Source: Verrucomicrobiia bacterium
GTDB taxonomy: Bacteria > Verrucomicrobiota > Verrucomicrobiia > Limisphaerales > UBA11358
Assembly: GCA_030044395.1 (NCBI GenBank)
Contig: JASHVW010000044.1
Location: 1-12,389 of the forward strand
DNA length: 12,389 bases
Reading direction: 5' to 3'
The notes under the pieces are model-generated. The model saw nothing but the letters and a program-made list of their open reading frames with translations. It was not told the origin of the DNA and made no database searches. The position numbers and the translations under genes are program-made. Below, one piece after another: positions 6,381 through 12,389 of the stretch; positions within the stretch are counted from its first letter, which is position 1; each line of letters starts with the position of its first letter.

Positions 6381-8264
6381 GTGAGAAATTCCAATTACGA
6401 CAAATTCCCATTCGTCCAGGTTCCCGGCGGCGAGGCGGCTTGCGTCAATGGCTGGGACGACATCGCCACGCGCCTGGGCCGGGCCATCAGCCAGCGTGCC
6501 ACAAAAAAAACAGTGGCCGTTTTGGAATGTTATGTCGGGGTGGATGAACTGGCCATTGCTCGCGAAATTCAGTCGCGACTGGAACCCGCCTTGGTGTTGC
6601 ACGCTAGGGATGCCTTGTCAGGGCCGGAATCCATTGATGAACTGGTTGCCCCCTTTCTCGGAGGAGATGACCCTGTGTTTGGATTCCTTTGCGGTCTCAC
6701 CCTCCCGCAATTCTTCGACGAGGATAAACTGGCGGAACTGCGCGCACGCATCGCACAGGTGAAGCAAGGGGTGGTCCTGGTCGTCGGCTGTGGAGCCAGT
6801 CTGCTGGCAGAACCCGACATTCTCATTTACGCCGATCTTACACGGTGGGAAGCACAACATCGTTTTCGACGCAATGAAGCCAGCAATCTGGGCGTGGAAA
6901 ACCGCACCTTGGCTGCCAATCTGCAATACAAACGCGCTTTCTTTGTGGACTGGCGCGTCTGCGACCGCTGGAAACGTCCGCTGATCGCGAAGTGGGATTT
7001 TGTTCTCGACACAAACGACCCTCGCTCGCCGAAACTGGCGGAAGGCGAAGCGGTTCGACGCGGACTGCGCCACGCGGTGACGCGGCCATTCCGGGTGGTT
7101 CCGTTTTTCGATCCCGCGCCGTGGGGAGGCCAGTGGATGAAGGAAGTCTGTGGTTTGGATGACAGGAAGGAAAATTTTGGGTGGTGCTTCGATTGTGTTC
7201 CCGAGGAAAACAGCTTGTTGCTGGGCTTCGGTGACAAGCGTATTGAAATTCCCTCCCTGAACCTCGTGTTCGACCAGCCTCAAGCGCTCCTGGGTGATGC
7301 GGTTCACGCCCGTTTCGGAGATGAATTCCCCATTCGCTTCGATTTTCTGGACACGATCGGCGGCGGGAACCTTTCCTTCCAGGTGCATCCGCTGACGGAA
7401 TACATTCAACAGCATTTTGGCATGCACTATACTCAAGACGAGAGTTACTACGTGCTGGACGCCCGCCCCGGCGCCAAGGTCTATCTGGGTCTCAAGGACG
7501 GCGTGAATTCGGAAACGATGGTGAGGGATTTGCAACTCGCCCACGGCGGCAATACCCTGTTCCCGGCGGAAAAATACGCCAATCAATTTCCTTCAAAAAG
7601 GCACGACCACTTCTTGATCCCGGCAGGCACCGTGCATTGCAGCGGCGCGGACAACATGGTCCTCGAAATCAGCGCCACGCCCTATATTTTCACCTTCAAA
7701 ATGTGGGATTGGAACCGGATGGGTCTCGATGGCAAACCGCGGCCGATTCACCTGGAGCATGGGCTGGCCAGCATCCAGTGGGATCGCACGACGGCGTGGA
7801 CGCGCCGCAATCTGGTCAACTGCTTTGAACCGCTCGGCAGCGGTGATGGCTGGCGCGAAGAACGCACTGGCCTGCACGAACGCGAGTTCATCGAGACCCG
7901 GCGGCACTGGTTCACAAAAACTGTCCCGCACGATACGTGCGGCGGTGTCAACGTCCTCAATCTTGTCGAGGGCAGCGAAGTGCTGGTGGAAAGCCCGGCA
8001 AATGCTTTTGAGCCGTTCATCGTTCACTATGCCGAAACCTTCATCATCCCGGCGGCGGTGGGAGGCTATACCATCCGTCCGCATGGTTCGTCAGTTGGAC
8101 GCGTCTGTGCCACCATGAAGGCGTTTGTGCGTGAGGGAACGCAGCCTCTTCATGCCGGTAAAATTCAAAATGAATCAGACGAATTTACGATGCTGGGACG
8201 AAAAGCTAAGAGCTCCGGCGGAATCGGCGCCACCTCCATGCACAACACGAAGACCGCCCGCTGA
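6381..8264 (+). CDS. Class I mannose-6-phosphate isomerase with additional N-terminal domain
   Basis: PMI interconverts mannose-6-phosphate and fructose-6-phosphate in the cytoplasm using zinc. The catalytic half starts near residue 235. It shows PFFDPAPWGGQW, the zinc ligands Gln334 and His336 (LSFQVHP), Glu354 (DESYYVLD) and His419 (AGTVHCSG), then the family stretch MWDWNRMGLDGKPRPIHLE (441-459). Residues 1-230 are extra. TVAVLECYVGVDELAI (44-59) looks like the beginning of a P-loop kinase without GK[ST], and YADLTRWEAQHRF and FFVDWRVCDRWK follow. I recall similar ~590-residue PMIs in Bacteroidetes. The GTG start is forced by an upstream in-frame stop at 6354 and by the NYDKFP opening; the RBS is poor. 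The PMI fold should end near MKAFVR (579-584), so the last ~43 residues look like an unrelated tail next to a rearranged segment. Confidence 0.88.
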   Translation: MRNSNYDKFPFVQVPGGEAACVNGWDDIATRLGRAISQRATKKTVAVLECYVGVDELAIAREIQSRLEPALVLHARDALSGPESIDELVAPFLGGDDPVFGFLCGLTLPQFFDEDKLAELRARIAQVKQGVVLVVGCGASLLAEPDILIYADLTRWEAQHRFRRNEASNLGVENRTLAANLQYKRAFFVDWRVCDRWKRPLIAKWDFVLDTNDPRSPKLAEGEAVRRGLRHAVTRPFRVVPFFDPAPWGGQWMKEVCGLDDRKENFGWCFDCVPEENSLLLGFGDKRIEIPSLNLVFDQPQALLGDAVHARFGDEFPIRFDFLDTIGGGNLSFQVHPLTEYIQQHFGMHYTQDESYYVLDARPGAKVYLGLKDGVNSETMVRDLQLAHGGNTLFPAEKYANQFPSKRHDHFLIPAGTVHCSGADNMVLEISATPYIFTFKMWDWNRMGLDGKPRPIHLEHGLASIQWDRTTAWTRRNLVNCFEPLGSGDGWREERTGLHEREFIETRRHWFTKTVPHDTCGGVNVLNLVEGSEVLVESPANAFEPFIVHYAETFIIPAAVGGYTIRPHGSSVGRVCATMKAFVREGTQPLHAGKIQNESDEFTMLGRKAKSSGGIGATSMHNTKTAR

Positions 8265-8265
8265 C

Positions 8266-8397
8266 TCATGACAAACCATCGGCAACTAAGATCGATATGG
8301 CATCTGGCGAAAAGCCAAGCAGGCACGCGATTTCTTCGACTTTTAGACGGGCAGGTAAACTTCGGAGATTAAAATATTGCAATTGCTGTGGGCGCAT
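8266..8397 (-). pseudogene. Truncated second copy of the small HTH gene (43 aa)
   Basis: The minus strand encodes 43 residues starting MRPQQLQYFNLRSLPARL and ending ISILVADGLS before TGA. They match the first 42 residues of the 101-aa HTH protein just upstream at about 25 positions (roughly 60 percent), including the LRxLPxRL, EExAxxLGF and AISIL blocks. The match stops at GL, where the full protein continues KPLG. ATG 8397 lies 5 nt after the stop codon of the full copy, so the two are a direct tandem pair. The stop codon lies 2 bp from the convergent PMI stop. No ribosome-binding site is visible. The best reading is a diverged duplicate that lost its 3' part. A functional mini-protein is less likely, although the frame is intact. 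Confidence 0.65.
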
Positions 8398-8402
8398 GAA
8401 AT

Positions 8403-8708
8403 TTAAATGTTGTTCGATTGGTTAAACTTTGAAGTTTTCTTTCCGGCATTTTTTATTCTCCAATGCTGCATGATTTCTTTTGATGCTCGAAACAACCAGT
8501 TTGTATCCTGTTTCAGTTCCCAAAGAGTAGTTGTGGCAAAATATTTCTCGGCATTGGAGGCTGGTTGACCAAGAGGTTTTAGTAAACCCGCTGAAATTAA
8601 AATAGAGATAGCATGCCGCTGAAAGCCTAGAAACCATGCGGCCTCTTCCGCCGTTAAACGCCCTGGAAGGTTTCGGAGGTTTAAAAATTGTAATCGTTGC
8701 GGGTTCAT
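8403..8708 (-). CDS. Small helix-turn-helix protein coupled to the Ada-like gene
   Basis: This 101-residue protein begins MNPQRLQFLNLRNLPGRL and contains one putative HTH of the MerR/excisionase type at about 18-47: LTAEEAAWFLGF, then HAISILISAGLLKPLG. The rest (EKYFATTTLWELK, a helix around EIMQHWRIKN, and a basic Lys/Asn-rich tail) may complete a small DNA-binding or protein-binding fold. I recognise the opening as a small family recurrent in Verrucomicrobia, but I know of no assigned function. The start overlaps the stop of the Ada-like gene as ATGA (8708-8705), so it is probably translated from the same mRNA. A truncated paralogue follows 5 nt downstream. The sequence looks more AT-rich than the flanking metabolic genes, which may point to separate origin. 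Confidence 0.75.
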   Translation of the reverse strand: MNPQRLQFLNLRNLPGRLTAEEAAWFLGFQRHAISILISAGLLKPLGQPASNAEKYFATTTLWELKQDTNWLFRASKEIMQHWRIKNAGKKTSKFNQSNNI

Positions 8709-9562
8709 AAATTTTCAGCGGGACGCTCTGGTCTTGCGGTTGGCGAATTTTCCCATGCAACCATTGCACGTTTACGGACAGAACCCCATCGGTAATCGCC
8801 CATGACTCCCGTTTCTCGTATGACGCGATGGCACGGAATGACATAAGCAATGGCATTTTGCCCAATTGCTGAACCGACGCCGCGCGCGGCAGACGGCTGC
8901 TTGATGAACTTTGCCAACTCTCCATAACTTACCAATGTGCCGGATCGAATTTGTAACAACGCTCGCCATACCTTTACTTGAAACGGCGTACCTTGGACAA
9001 GGGCACGCAGTCGAATGGATTGTTTTCCAGCCTGCCGTTTGAAGATTTGATCTGACAATTTTTCGGCAAAAGCATCGTTCCGTTTCAATTGCGCTCGGGG
9101 CCATTGGGACTTCAATTCATTTAGTGAGACAATTTCTTTGCCGGATTCGACAAAAGAAATGTGGCAGACGCCGCGCGGGCTTTCAGCCATCAAACAACGA
9201 CCGAAGGGGCTGTCGCTGAATCCGGCAACAATTGTCCATCTTTCTCCACCAGATTTTATCTCGCCTGGCGAAGCCGCCTCCAAGGTGACGCACAGGTCGT
9301 GTAGGCGGCTCGGACTGGAAAGGCCTGTCTCCAATGCTGAGTCCAGAACACTCTTCCCATTTTGTAACAATTCTTTTGCATGAGCCATCGTGAGACATTG
9401 CAGGAAATCTTTTGGTGTAATTCCAGCCCAAGAGGAGAACAACCGGTGGAAGTGATGTTGACTCAGCCCAATATGCTGGGCAAGCGTGGCTAAATCAGGT
9501 TGGTCAGCGTGATGTTCATCCAAATACTGGATAACGCGCGCAATCCGTTCATAATCGTTCAT
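8705..9562 (-). CDS. AraC-type HTH / methylated-DNA-protein cysteine methyltransferase (Ada-like)
   Basis: This 285-residue fusion combines an AraC HTH (about 6-103: LATLAQHIGLSQHHFHRLFSSWAGITPKDFL and a second HTH ending LHDLCVTLEAASPGEI) with an O6-alkylguanine-DNA methyltransferase domain (about 107-270). The acceptor is Cys244 in PCHRVI, preceded by GQNAIAYV and followed by GDYRWG. QGTPFQVKVWRAL and SYGELAK are the usual DNA-binding helix motifs. The protein repairs O6-methylguanine by transferring the methyl group irreversibly to itself. Compared with E. coli Ada (354 aa), the N-terminal methylphosphotriester domain with its zinc cysteines is missing, so the classic switch that turns Ada into an activator is not encoded here. 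What the AraC part senses is unknown. A small HTH gene follows with an ATGA overlap. Confidence 0.93.
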   Translation of the reverse strand: MNDYERIARVIQYLDEHHADQPDLATLAQHIGLSQHHFHRLFSSWAGITPKDFLQCLTMAHAKELLQNGKSVLDSALETGLSSPSRLHDLCVTLEAASPGEIKSGGERWTIVAGFSDSPFGRCLMAESPRGVCHISFVESGKEIVSLNELKSQWPRAQLKRNDAFAEKLSDQIFKRQAGKQSIRLRALVQGTPFQVKVWRALLQIRSGTLVSYGELAKFIKQPSAARGVGSAIGQNAIAYVIPCHRVIRETGVMGDYRWGSVRKRAMVAWENSPTARPERPAENL

Positions 9563-9659
9563 GCCTGTACTTTACTATCAGGGGAACGTCATAACCACCC
9601 GCTTCTTGCTGCAAAATTGTGCTCACCGCATTTTTCCATAAAAATAATGAGGACTCAAT

Positions 9660-9989
9660 CTACGTCAAAATGTAACGGCCAGATTTTCTTGTGCCGATAC
9701 GCCGTACCAGCTTGGCGTCTGGCAATGGTTGCATCAATTTGATTGCCCCTTGTTTTGTCACCCCAAGAGCATCCCAGATTTCTTGCGGTGTCATGCTTTT
9801 ATGGTCACGCAATAGCTGCAACAGCTGTTCCTGCTTCGGACGCAATACCAATTTTGTTTTGGCTGAACTGGCAGAAAACTTCTGCACGCGTGTCCAGACG
9901 CGTTCCAAAGTAAGTTGCAACCCCTCTGCGGATTTGTATGCGACTTGTTCTTTCCACAGCACCCCGTCCACTGGCGATTTCGCTGGCAA
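9660..9989 (-). CDS. Small winged-helix DNA-binding protein
   Basis: This frame of up to 109 residues ends in a winged helix (about 48-109): RPKQEQLLQLLRDHKSMTP, an HTH at EIWDALGVTKQGAIKLMQPL and a wing at LVRRIGTRKSGRYILT, much like the C-terminal wHTH of MarR-like or Fic-associated proteins. Residues 1-45 resemble nothing I know. There is no ATG in the frame. The first usable codon is TTG at 9989, directly after an in-frame TAA, with GAAG a few bases upstream; GTG codons at residues 7 and 10 are alternatives. The gene may be intact with a weak start, or the 3' remnant of a longer gene. It precedes the Ada-like gene by 97 bp on the same strand. Confidence 0.6.
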   Translation of the reverse strand: MPAKSPVDGVLWKEQVAYKSAEGLQLTLERVWTRVQKFSASSAKTKLVLRPKQEQLLQLLRDHKSMTPQEIWDALGVTKQGAIKLMQPLPDAKLVRRIGTRKSGRYILT

Positions 9990-10253
9990 TTAGTCTTCGA
10001 AACCTTAAAACCCCTTTAAATATGAGCGTTTTTATTTTACAGGCGAAGGTCGGAGCTCAACCGCTCGGAAATTGACGTAAGTCGTTTACAATCAATTATT
10101 TAAATTGATGTTGAGATCAGAATCGAACCGGTTCAACGGTTTGTCGCAACATGGAAAAGCTATTGAAACAGCTGACGGTTCGACTGCGCTTCCCGGACAC
10201 CAGGCTAAAGCCACGGCGTCAATCAGATCGTCGGCCTTTTTACCGGAACCTGT
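9990..10253. other. Intergenic region without a recognisable gene
   Basis: This 264-bp gap separates the stop of the ROK gene from the start region of the winged-helix gene, both on the minus strand. It should carry the promoter of the latter. It contains an AT-rich perfect dyad (10091-10109) and a 10-bp palindrome GAACCGGTTC (about 10125-10134). No hexamer pair, RNA gene or convincing small gene was found. Confidence 0.5.
10091..10109. promoter_or_regulatory. AT-rich perfect dyad ATCAATT-ATTTA-AATTGAT
   Basis: This 19-bp inverted repeat has 7-bp perfect arms around a 5-bp spacer, about 100 bp upstream of the winged-helix gene. Its shape suits a dimeric regulator, perhaps the winged-helix protein itself, but AT-rich dyads also arise by composition. 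It lacks the T-run and GC stem of a terminator. Confidence 0.25.
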
Positions 10254-11447
10254 TCACAAACCTGCCGGCACGGTAAAGTATTTTTGCAAAATCAACGCAA
10301 TGCTGCCCTGCAATCGTGGCGGCGGCTCGGATGCGCTGGGCATGATCTTTACGGCCGCGTGCGTGGACACGCGTCTCCTGATGACATCATTGATCATGGG
10401 ATGGACCTTGTTCCAACACAGCGTCACCTCGCCGACAATCGTGATCAAGTCAGGCGTCAAGCCGGCCACCAGCATGGCCATGCCCACCCCCAAATACTTT
10501 GCCATCCGCTCCAGCGTTTCCGTTGCCCGGCTATCGTTCTCCTCCACCAGATGCAAAAGCTCCCCAAACGTCTTTAGCCGGCCCTTCCTGCCACCTGGAG
10601 ACTTGGCGGCGTTATAATAGCGAAGGGCGGCGGAATTGGACGCATAAACCTCCCAACACCCGTAATTGCCGCAACTGCATCGCGGCCCTTGTTCGTTGAT
10701 CGCTACGTGGCCGAATTCGCCCGCCAAACCCGAGGTGCCACGGACCAATTGCCCGTTCAATATCATTCCTACGCCGATACCTTCGGAAACGGTTACTACC
10801 ACCAGATTGCGCGCGTTGAGAACGTGTTTGCCAAACCAAAATTCCGAAAGCGCACAGGCGTTGGCCGCATTTTCCATGCTCACAGATAGCCCGGTTGCTT
10901 TCTCGACTTGCCTCTTCAAATCCGTCGCATGCCAGCCCAGGTTCGGCGCAAAAATTAGTTTCTGCGACGATAAATCTATCCGTCCCGGCAAACTCACCCC
11001 AATTTCCTGGTAGGTCATTTGTGGATACTTTGCCATCCAGCCCCTGATCCATTTGCCGACCTCCTCCACCAACGCGGCCGAATTCGGGGGCGTAAGCATC
11101 GACTCTTGAGCCAGTAGCCGTCCGCTTAAATTCGCCAGCGCCACTTCGGTGACGACTGGTTGTATGTTGATTCCAAAAATCCCCGCCCGATCATCGTTAA
11201 GATGCAGAAAGGTTGGCCGGCGGCCCCGGGGCAATTTGCCGATGGCACCCTCGCGCAACCACCCTTCGCCGATCAACTGCTCCGTGATCACCGAAACCGA
11301 ACTCCGCTGCAATCCCGAATGGCGCATCAAATCGGCCCGGGAAATCGGCTGCCGCTCGCGCACCAGATTGAGAATGATCTGGCTGTTAATATCGCGGGCC
11401 GTTTCACTCGTCGCCACCTTGAAGTTGTTTAAATCAATCTTTTGCAT
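10254..11447 (-). CDS. ROK-family transcriptional repressor (NagC/Mlc/XylR type)
   Basis: This 397-residue protein starts with an HTH (about 20-65: INSQIILNLVRERQPISRADL, then GLQRSSVSVITEQLI) followed by a ROK sugar-kinase fold. The ROK signature is present at 222-247 (EGIGVGMILNGQLVRGTSG into AGEFGH), with zinc ligands His247, Cys257, Cys259 and Cys264 in CSCGNYGCWE. Catalytic ROK kinases carry an Asp in ENDANAAAL; here the site reads ENAANACAL (192-200), with Ala at the Asp position. The N-terminal ATP-site DxGGT is also replaced (GINIQP). This argues for a repressor without kinase activity. Such proteins bind a sugar or sugar phosphate and release DNA. ATG 11447 is preferred; GTG 11468 would add 7 residues. 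It is divergent from the TPR-MshEN gene, so it may repress itself or that gene. Confidence 0.9.
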   Translation of the reverse strand: MQKIDLNNFKVATSETARDINSQIILNLVRERQPISRADLMRHSGLQRSSVSVITEQLIGEGWLREGAIGKLPRGRRPTFLHLNDDRAGIFGINIQPVVTEVALANLSGRLLAQESMLTPPNSAALVEEVGKWIRGWMAKYPQMTYQEIGVSLPGRIDLSSQKLIFAPNLGWHATDLKRQVEKATGLSVSMENAANACALSEFWFGKHVLNARNLVVVTVSEGIGVGMILNGQLVRGTSGLAGEFGHVAINEQGPRCSCGNYGCWEVYASNSAALRYYNAAKSPGGRKGRLKTFGELLHLVEENDSRATETLERMAKYLGVGMAMLVAGLTPDLITIVGEVTLCWNKVHPMINDVIRRRVSTHAAVKIMPSASEPPPRLQGSIALILQKYFTVPAGL

Positions 11448-11529
11448 AATAATGAGGCACTCCCGCACAACGCCCCGGTTCCATTCTCGCAGTTTGGCCT
11501 CTAAAACCCTCTTTCACAACTCATTTCTA

Positions 11530-11545
11530 CCATTGCCTTCAATGG
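11530..11545. promoter_or_regulatory. Dyad CCATTG-CCTT-CAATGG, candidate ROK operator
   Basis: This perfect inverted repeat has 6-bp arms and lies in the gap between the divergent ROK and TPR-MshEN genes. It overlaps the -35-like hexamer of the plus-strand promoter, where a bound repressor would block polymerase. TTTC to the left and GGAAA to the right recall the T-rich/A-rich flanks of NagC/Mlc sites. A second, wider dyad (TGTGGC N12 GCCACA, 11559-11582) lies just downstream. Confidence 0.35.
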
Positions 11546-11561
11546 GGAAACGCTCTATTGT
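11533..11561 (+). promoter_or_regulatory. Putative sigma-70 promoter of the TPR-MshEN gene
   Basis: TTGCCT (11533-11538) and TATTGT (11556-11561) are separated by 17 bp, matching the -35 and -10 consensus at four positions each. Initiation near 11568 would leave a leader of about 30 nt before ATG 11599. The match is moderate and predicted from sequence alone. Confidence 0.35.
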
Positions 11562-11598
11562 GGCGGGGAAATTGCTGCCACAGGCAGACAGATTTAGC

Positions 11599-12389
11599 AT
11601 GCCCAGCGCCACGATGAATCCGGCTGAGGAATCTCAATTGCTGCAAACAATTGAGATGTTCGAGGTCATTGTCCAGTCACAACCCACGGACTGCCAGTCG
11701 CTCGAAATTCTCAAGGAAGCATACACCAAGCTTGGACGCGAGGACGACGTCATTCGCACCTCCAAACGCATCGCCGAAGCTTACACCCAAATGGGCCAAT
11801 TGTCGTCGGCTATTCTGGAGTACGAAACCGTATTGCAGCGCCGCCCCAATGACGATGAAGTGCAGACGGCGCTCAAGCGCATCGAGGATACGGCCAATAA
11901 TGCCGCGTCCTCCGCCGCCGAGCCGGCCGCCCTGGCGCCCTTGCCCGGAACCGGTACGAAATTCAGGAGAAAGGCGGCCGCCGCTCCCGCCGACGGGGAA
12001 ATGGATGATGGCCAGAAGACCATGCGCAAACTTTTTGTAGATAGTAAACTCATCAGCGCCGGCGATTTCGAGCTGTGCTGGCGTCCGGCCGATTTGACCC
12101 GCCCGCCCCAGGAAGCCGCGGAGCCCTTTATTCAGTTGCTTCATGAAAAACAAATTCTTCCCATCGAGAAATCGCTCCGTCTGCTCACGGACAAATCACG
12201 CACCGGATTTTTGCCGCTGGAGCGTTATGACGTGGACATGGAATTGTTGCGCGGTTTTCCGGCGGACGTTTGCCGGCGTTGGTGCGTGGCGCCCTTTGAC
12301 CGCATGAGCAAGGCCGTGCTCGTGGCAACGGCCAATCCGTTTAACCAAAAGGCCGCCAAGGCGCTCTCGGAAGCAACGTCTCTCCGCTT
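11599..12389 (+). CDS. TPR-MshEN protein, GspE/PilB-like ATPase N-terminal region (partial)
   Basis: This frame stays open for 263 codons to the right edge. Residues about 33-94 form TPR-like helices (SLEILKEAYTKLGR, TSKRIAEAYTQMGQLSSAI, LEYETVLQRRPND). A low-complexity Ala/Pro linker (97-135) follows. From about 141 comes a segment like the N-terminal domain of type II secretion/type IV pilus ATPases (MshEN/T2SSE_N): MRKLFVDSKLIS, GFLPLERYDVD, then ADVCRRWCVAPFDR and AVLVATANPFN. In GspE/PilB this domain docks the ATPase to the inner-membrane platform, and in MshE it binds c-di-GMP. The ATPase core, if present, lies outside the window, so a stand-alone MshEN protein remains possible. TPR repeats ahead of MshEN are not typical of classical GspE. 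ATG 11599 is chosen; ATG 11614 is an in-frame alternative. The RBS is weak. Confidence 0.75.
   Translation, partial: MPSATMNPAEESQLLQTIEMFEVIVQSQPTDCQSLEILKEAYTKLGREDDVIRTSKRIAEAYTQMGQLSSAILEYETVLQRRPNDDEVQTALKRIEDTANNAASSAAEPAALAPLPGTGTKFRRKAAAAPADGEMDDGQKTMRKLFVDSKLISAGDFELCWRPADLTRPPQEAAEPFIQLLHEKQILPIEKSLRLLTDKSRTGFLPLERYDVDMELLRGFPADVCRRWCVAPFDRMSKAVLVATANPFNQKAAKALSEATSLR

Noticed and set aside
6353..6547. ATG at 6353 as an alternative PMI start
   Set aside because: It is in a different frame that ends at 6547. The conserved-looking NYDKFP opening follows GTG 6381.
6618..7586. 322-aa minus-strand frame opposite PMI
   Set aside because: Antisense shadow of the PMI coding region, which carries the zinc-site motifs.
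8422..8925. 167-aa minus-strand frame across the Ada/HTH junction
   Set aside because: It overlaps two better-supported genes in another frame and lacks domain features.
10125..10134. GAACCGGTTC palindrome
   Set aside because: Only 10 bp with no flanking symmetry, far from a confident promoter. Too weak to call an operator.
10151..10276. 41-aa basic plus-strand frame (MEKLLKQLTV...)
   Set aside because: It looks protein-like at the start but has no RBS, overlaps the ROK 3' end and matches no family I know. Probably chance.
10105..10617. 170-aa plus-strand frame opposite the ROK 3' end
   Set aside because: Most of it is antisense to the ROK C-terminal part; no similarity recognised and no RBS.
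1..12389. CRISPR, tRNA, rRNA, insertion sequences or phage genes
   Set aside because: No regularly spaced repeats, cloverleaf-like segments, transposase motifs or terminal inverted repeats were seen on either strand.

Overview
The window looks like chromosomal DNA from a carbohydrate-degrading bacterium, most plausibly a member of the Verrucomicrobiota (Pedosphaera/Limisphaerales-like). This is an inference from gene content: a secreted GH43/GH32-like enzyme beside a secreted DUF6786-type protein, a two-domain class I mannose-6-phosphate isomerase, a TPR-MshEN (GspE/PilB-like) protein, and a small helix-turn-helix family I associate with that phylum. No rRNA, tRNA, CRISPR array, transposase or phage gene was seen.

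Layout: (1) 1-1412: a divergent pair, an NADPH:quinone-reductase-like MDR oxidoreductase (minus, cut by the window edge) and a LysR regulator (plus), with a T-N11-A palindrome between them. (2) 1497-8264: a sugar-utilisation block. It holds a secreted or lipoprotein beta-propeller glycosidase (plus), a secreted DUF6786-like protein (minus, overlapping the glycosidase tail to tail by 23 bp), a GntR/UTRA regulator (plus), a sugar-porter MFS transporter (minus) and a PMI with an extra N-terminal domain (plus). Perfect palindromes lie in front of the transporter and the DUF6786 gene. (3) 8266-9989: a minus-strand segment that looks more AT-rich, with an AraC-MGMT (Ada-like) repair gene, a 101-aa HTH gene coupled to it by ATGA, a previously unmarked truncated second copy of that HTH gene (8266-8397), and a small winged-helix gene starting at a non-ATG codon. 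(4) 10254-12389: a ROK-family repressor (minus) divergent from a TPR-MshEN secretion/pilus-type gene (plus, cut by the window edge). A dyad covers the likely -35 of the latter.

How the genes may work together: the glycosidase and the DUF6786 protein would act outside the cytoplasm, the MFS porter would import the released sugar, and PMI would interconvert mannose-6-phosphate and fructose-6-phosphate after phosphorylation. No sugar kinase is encoded here; the ROK protein lacks the kinase aspartate and reads as a repressor. GntR is the natural candidate for controlling the block. The sugar itself cannot be read from the sequence. The least described parts are the two-domain PMI, the DUF6786 protein and the tandem small HTH genes.
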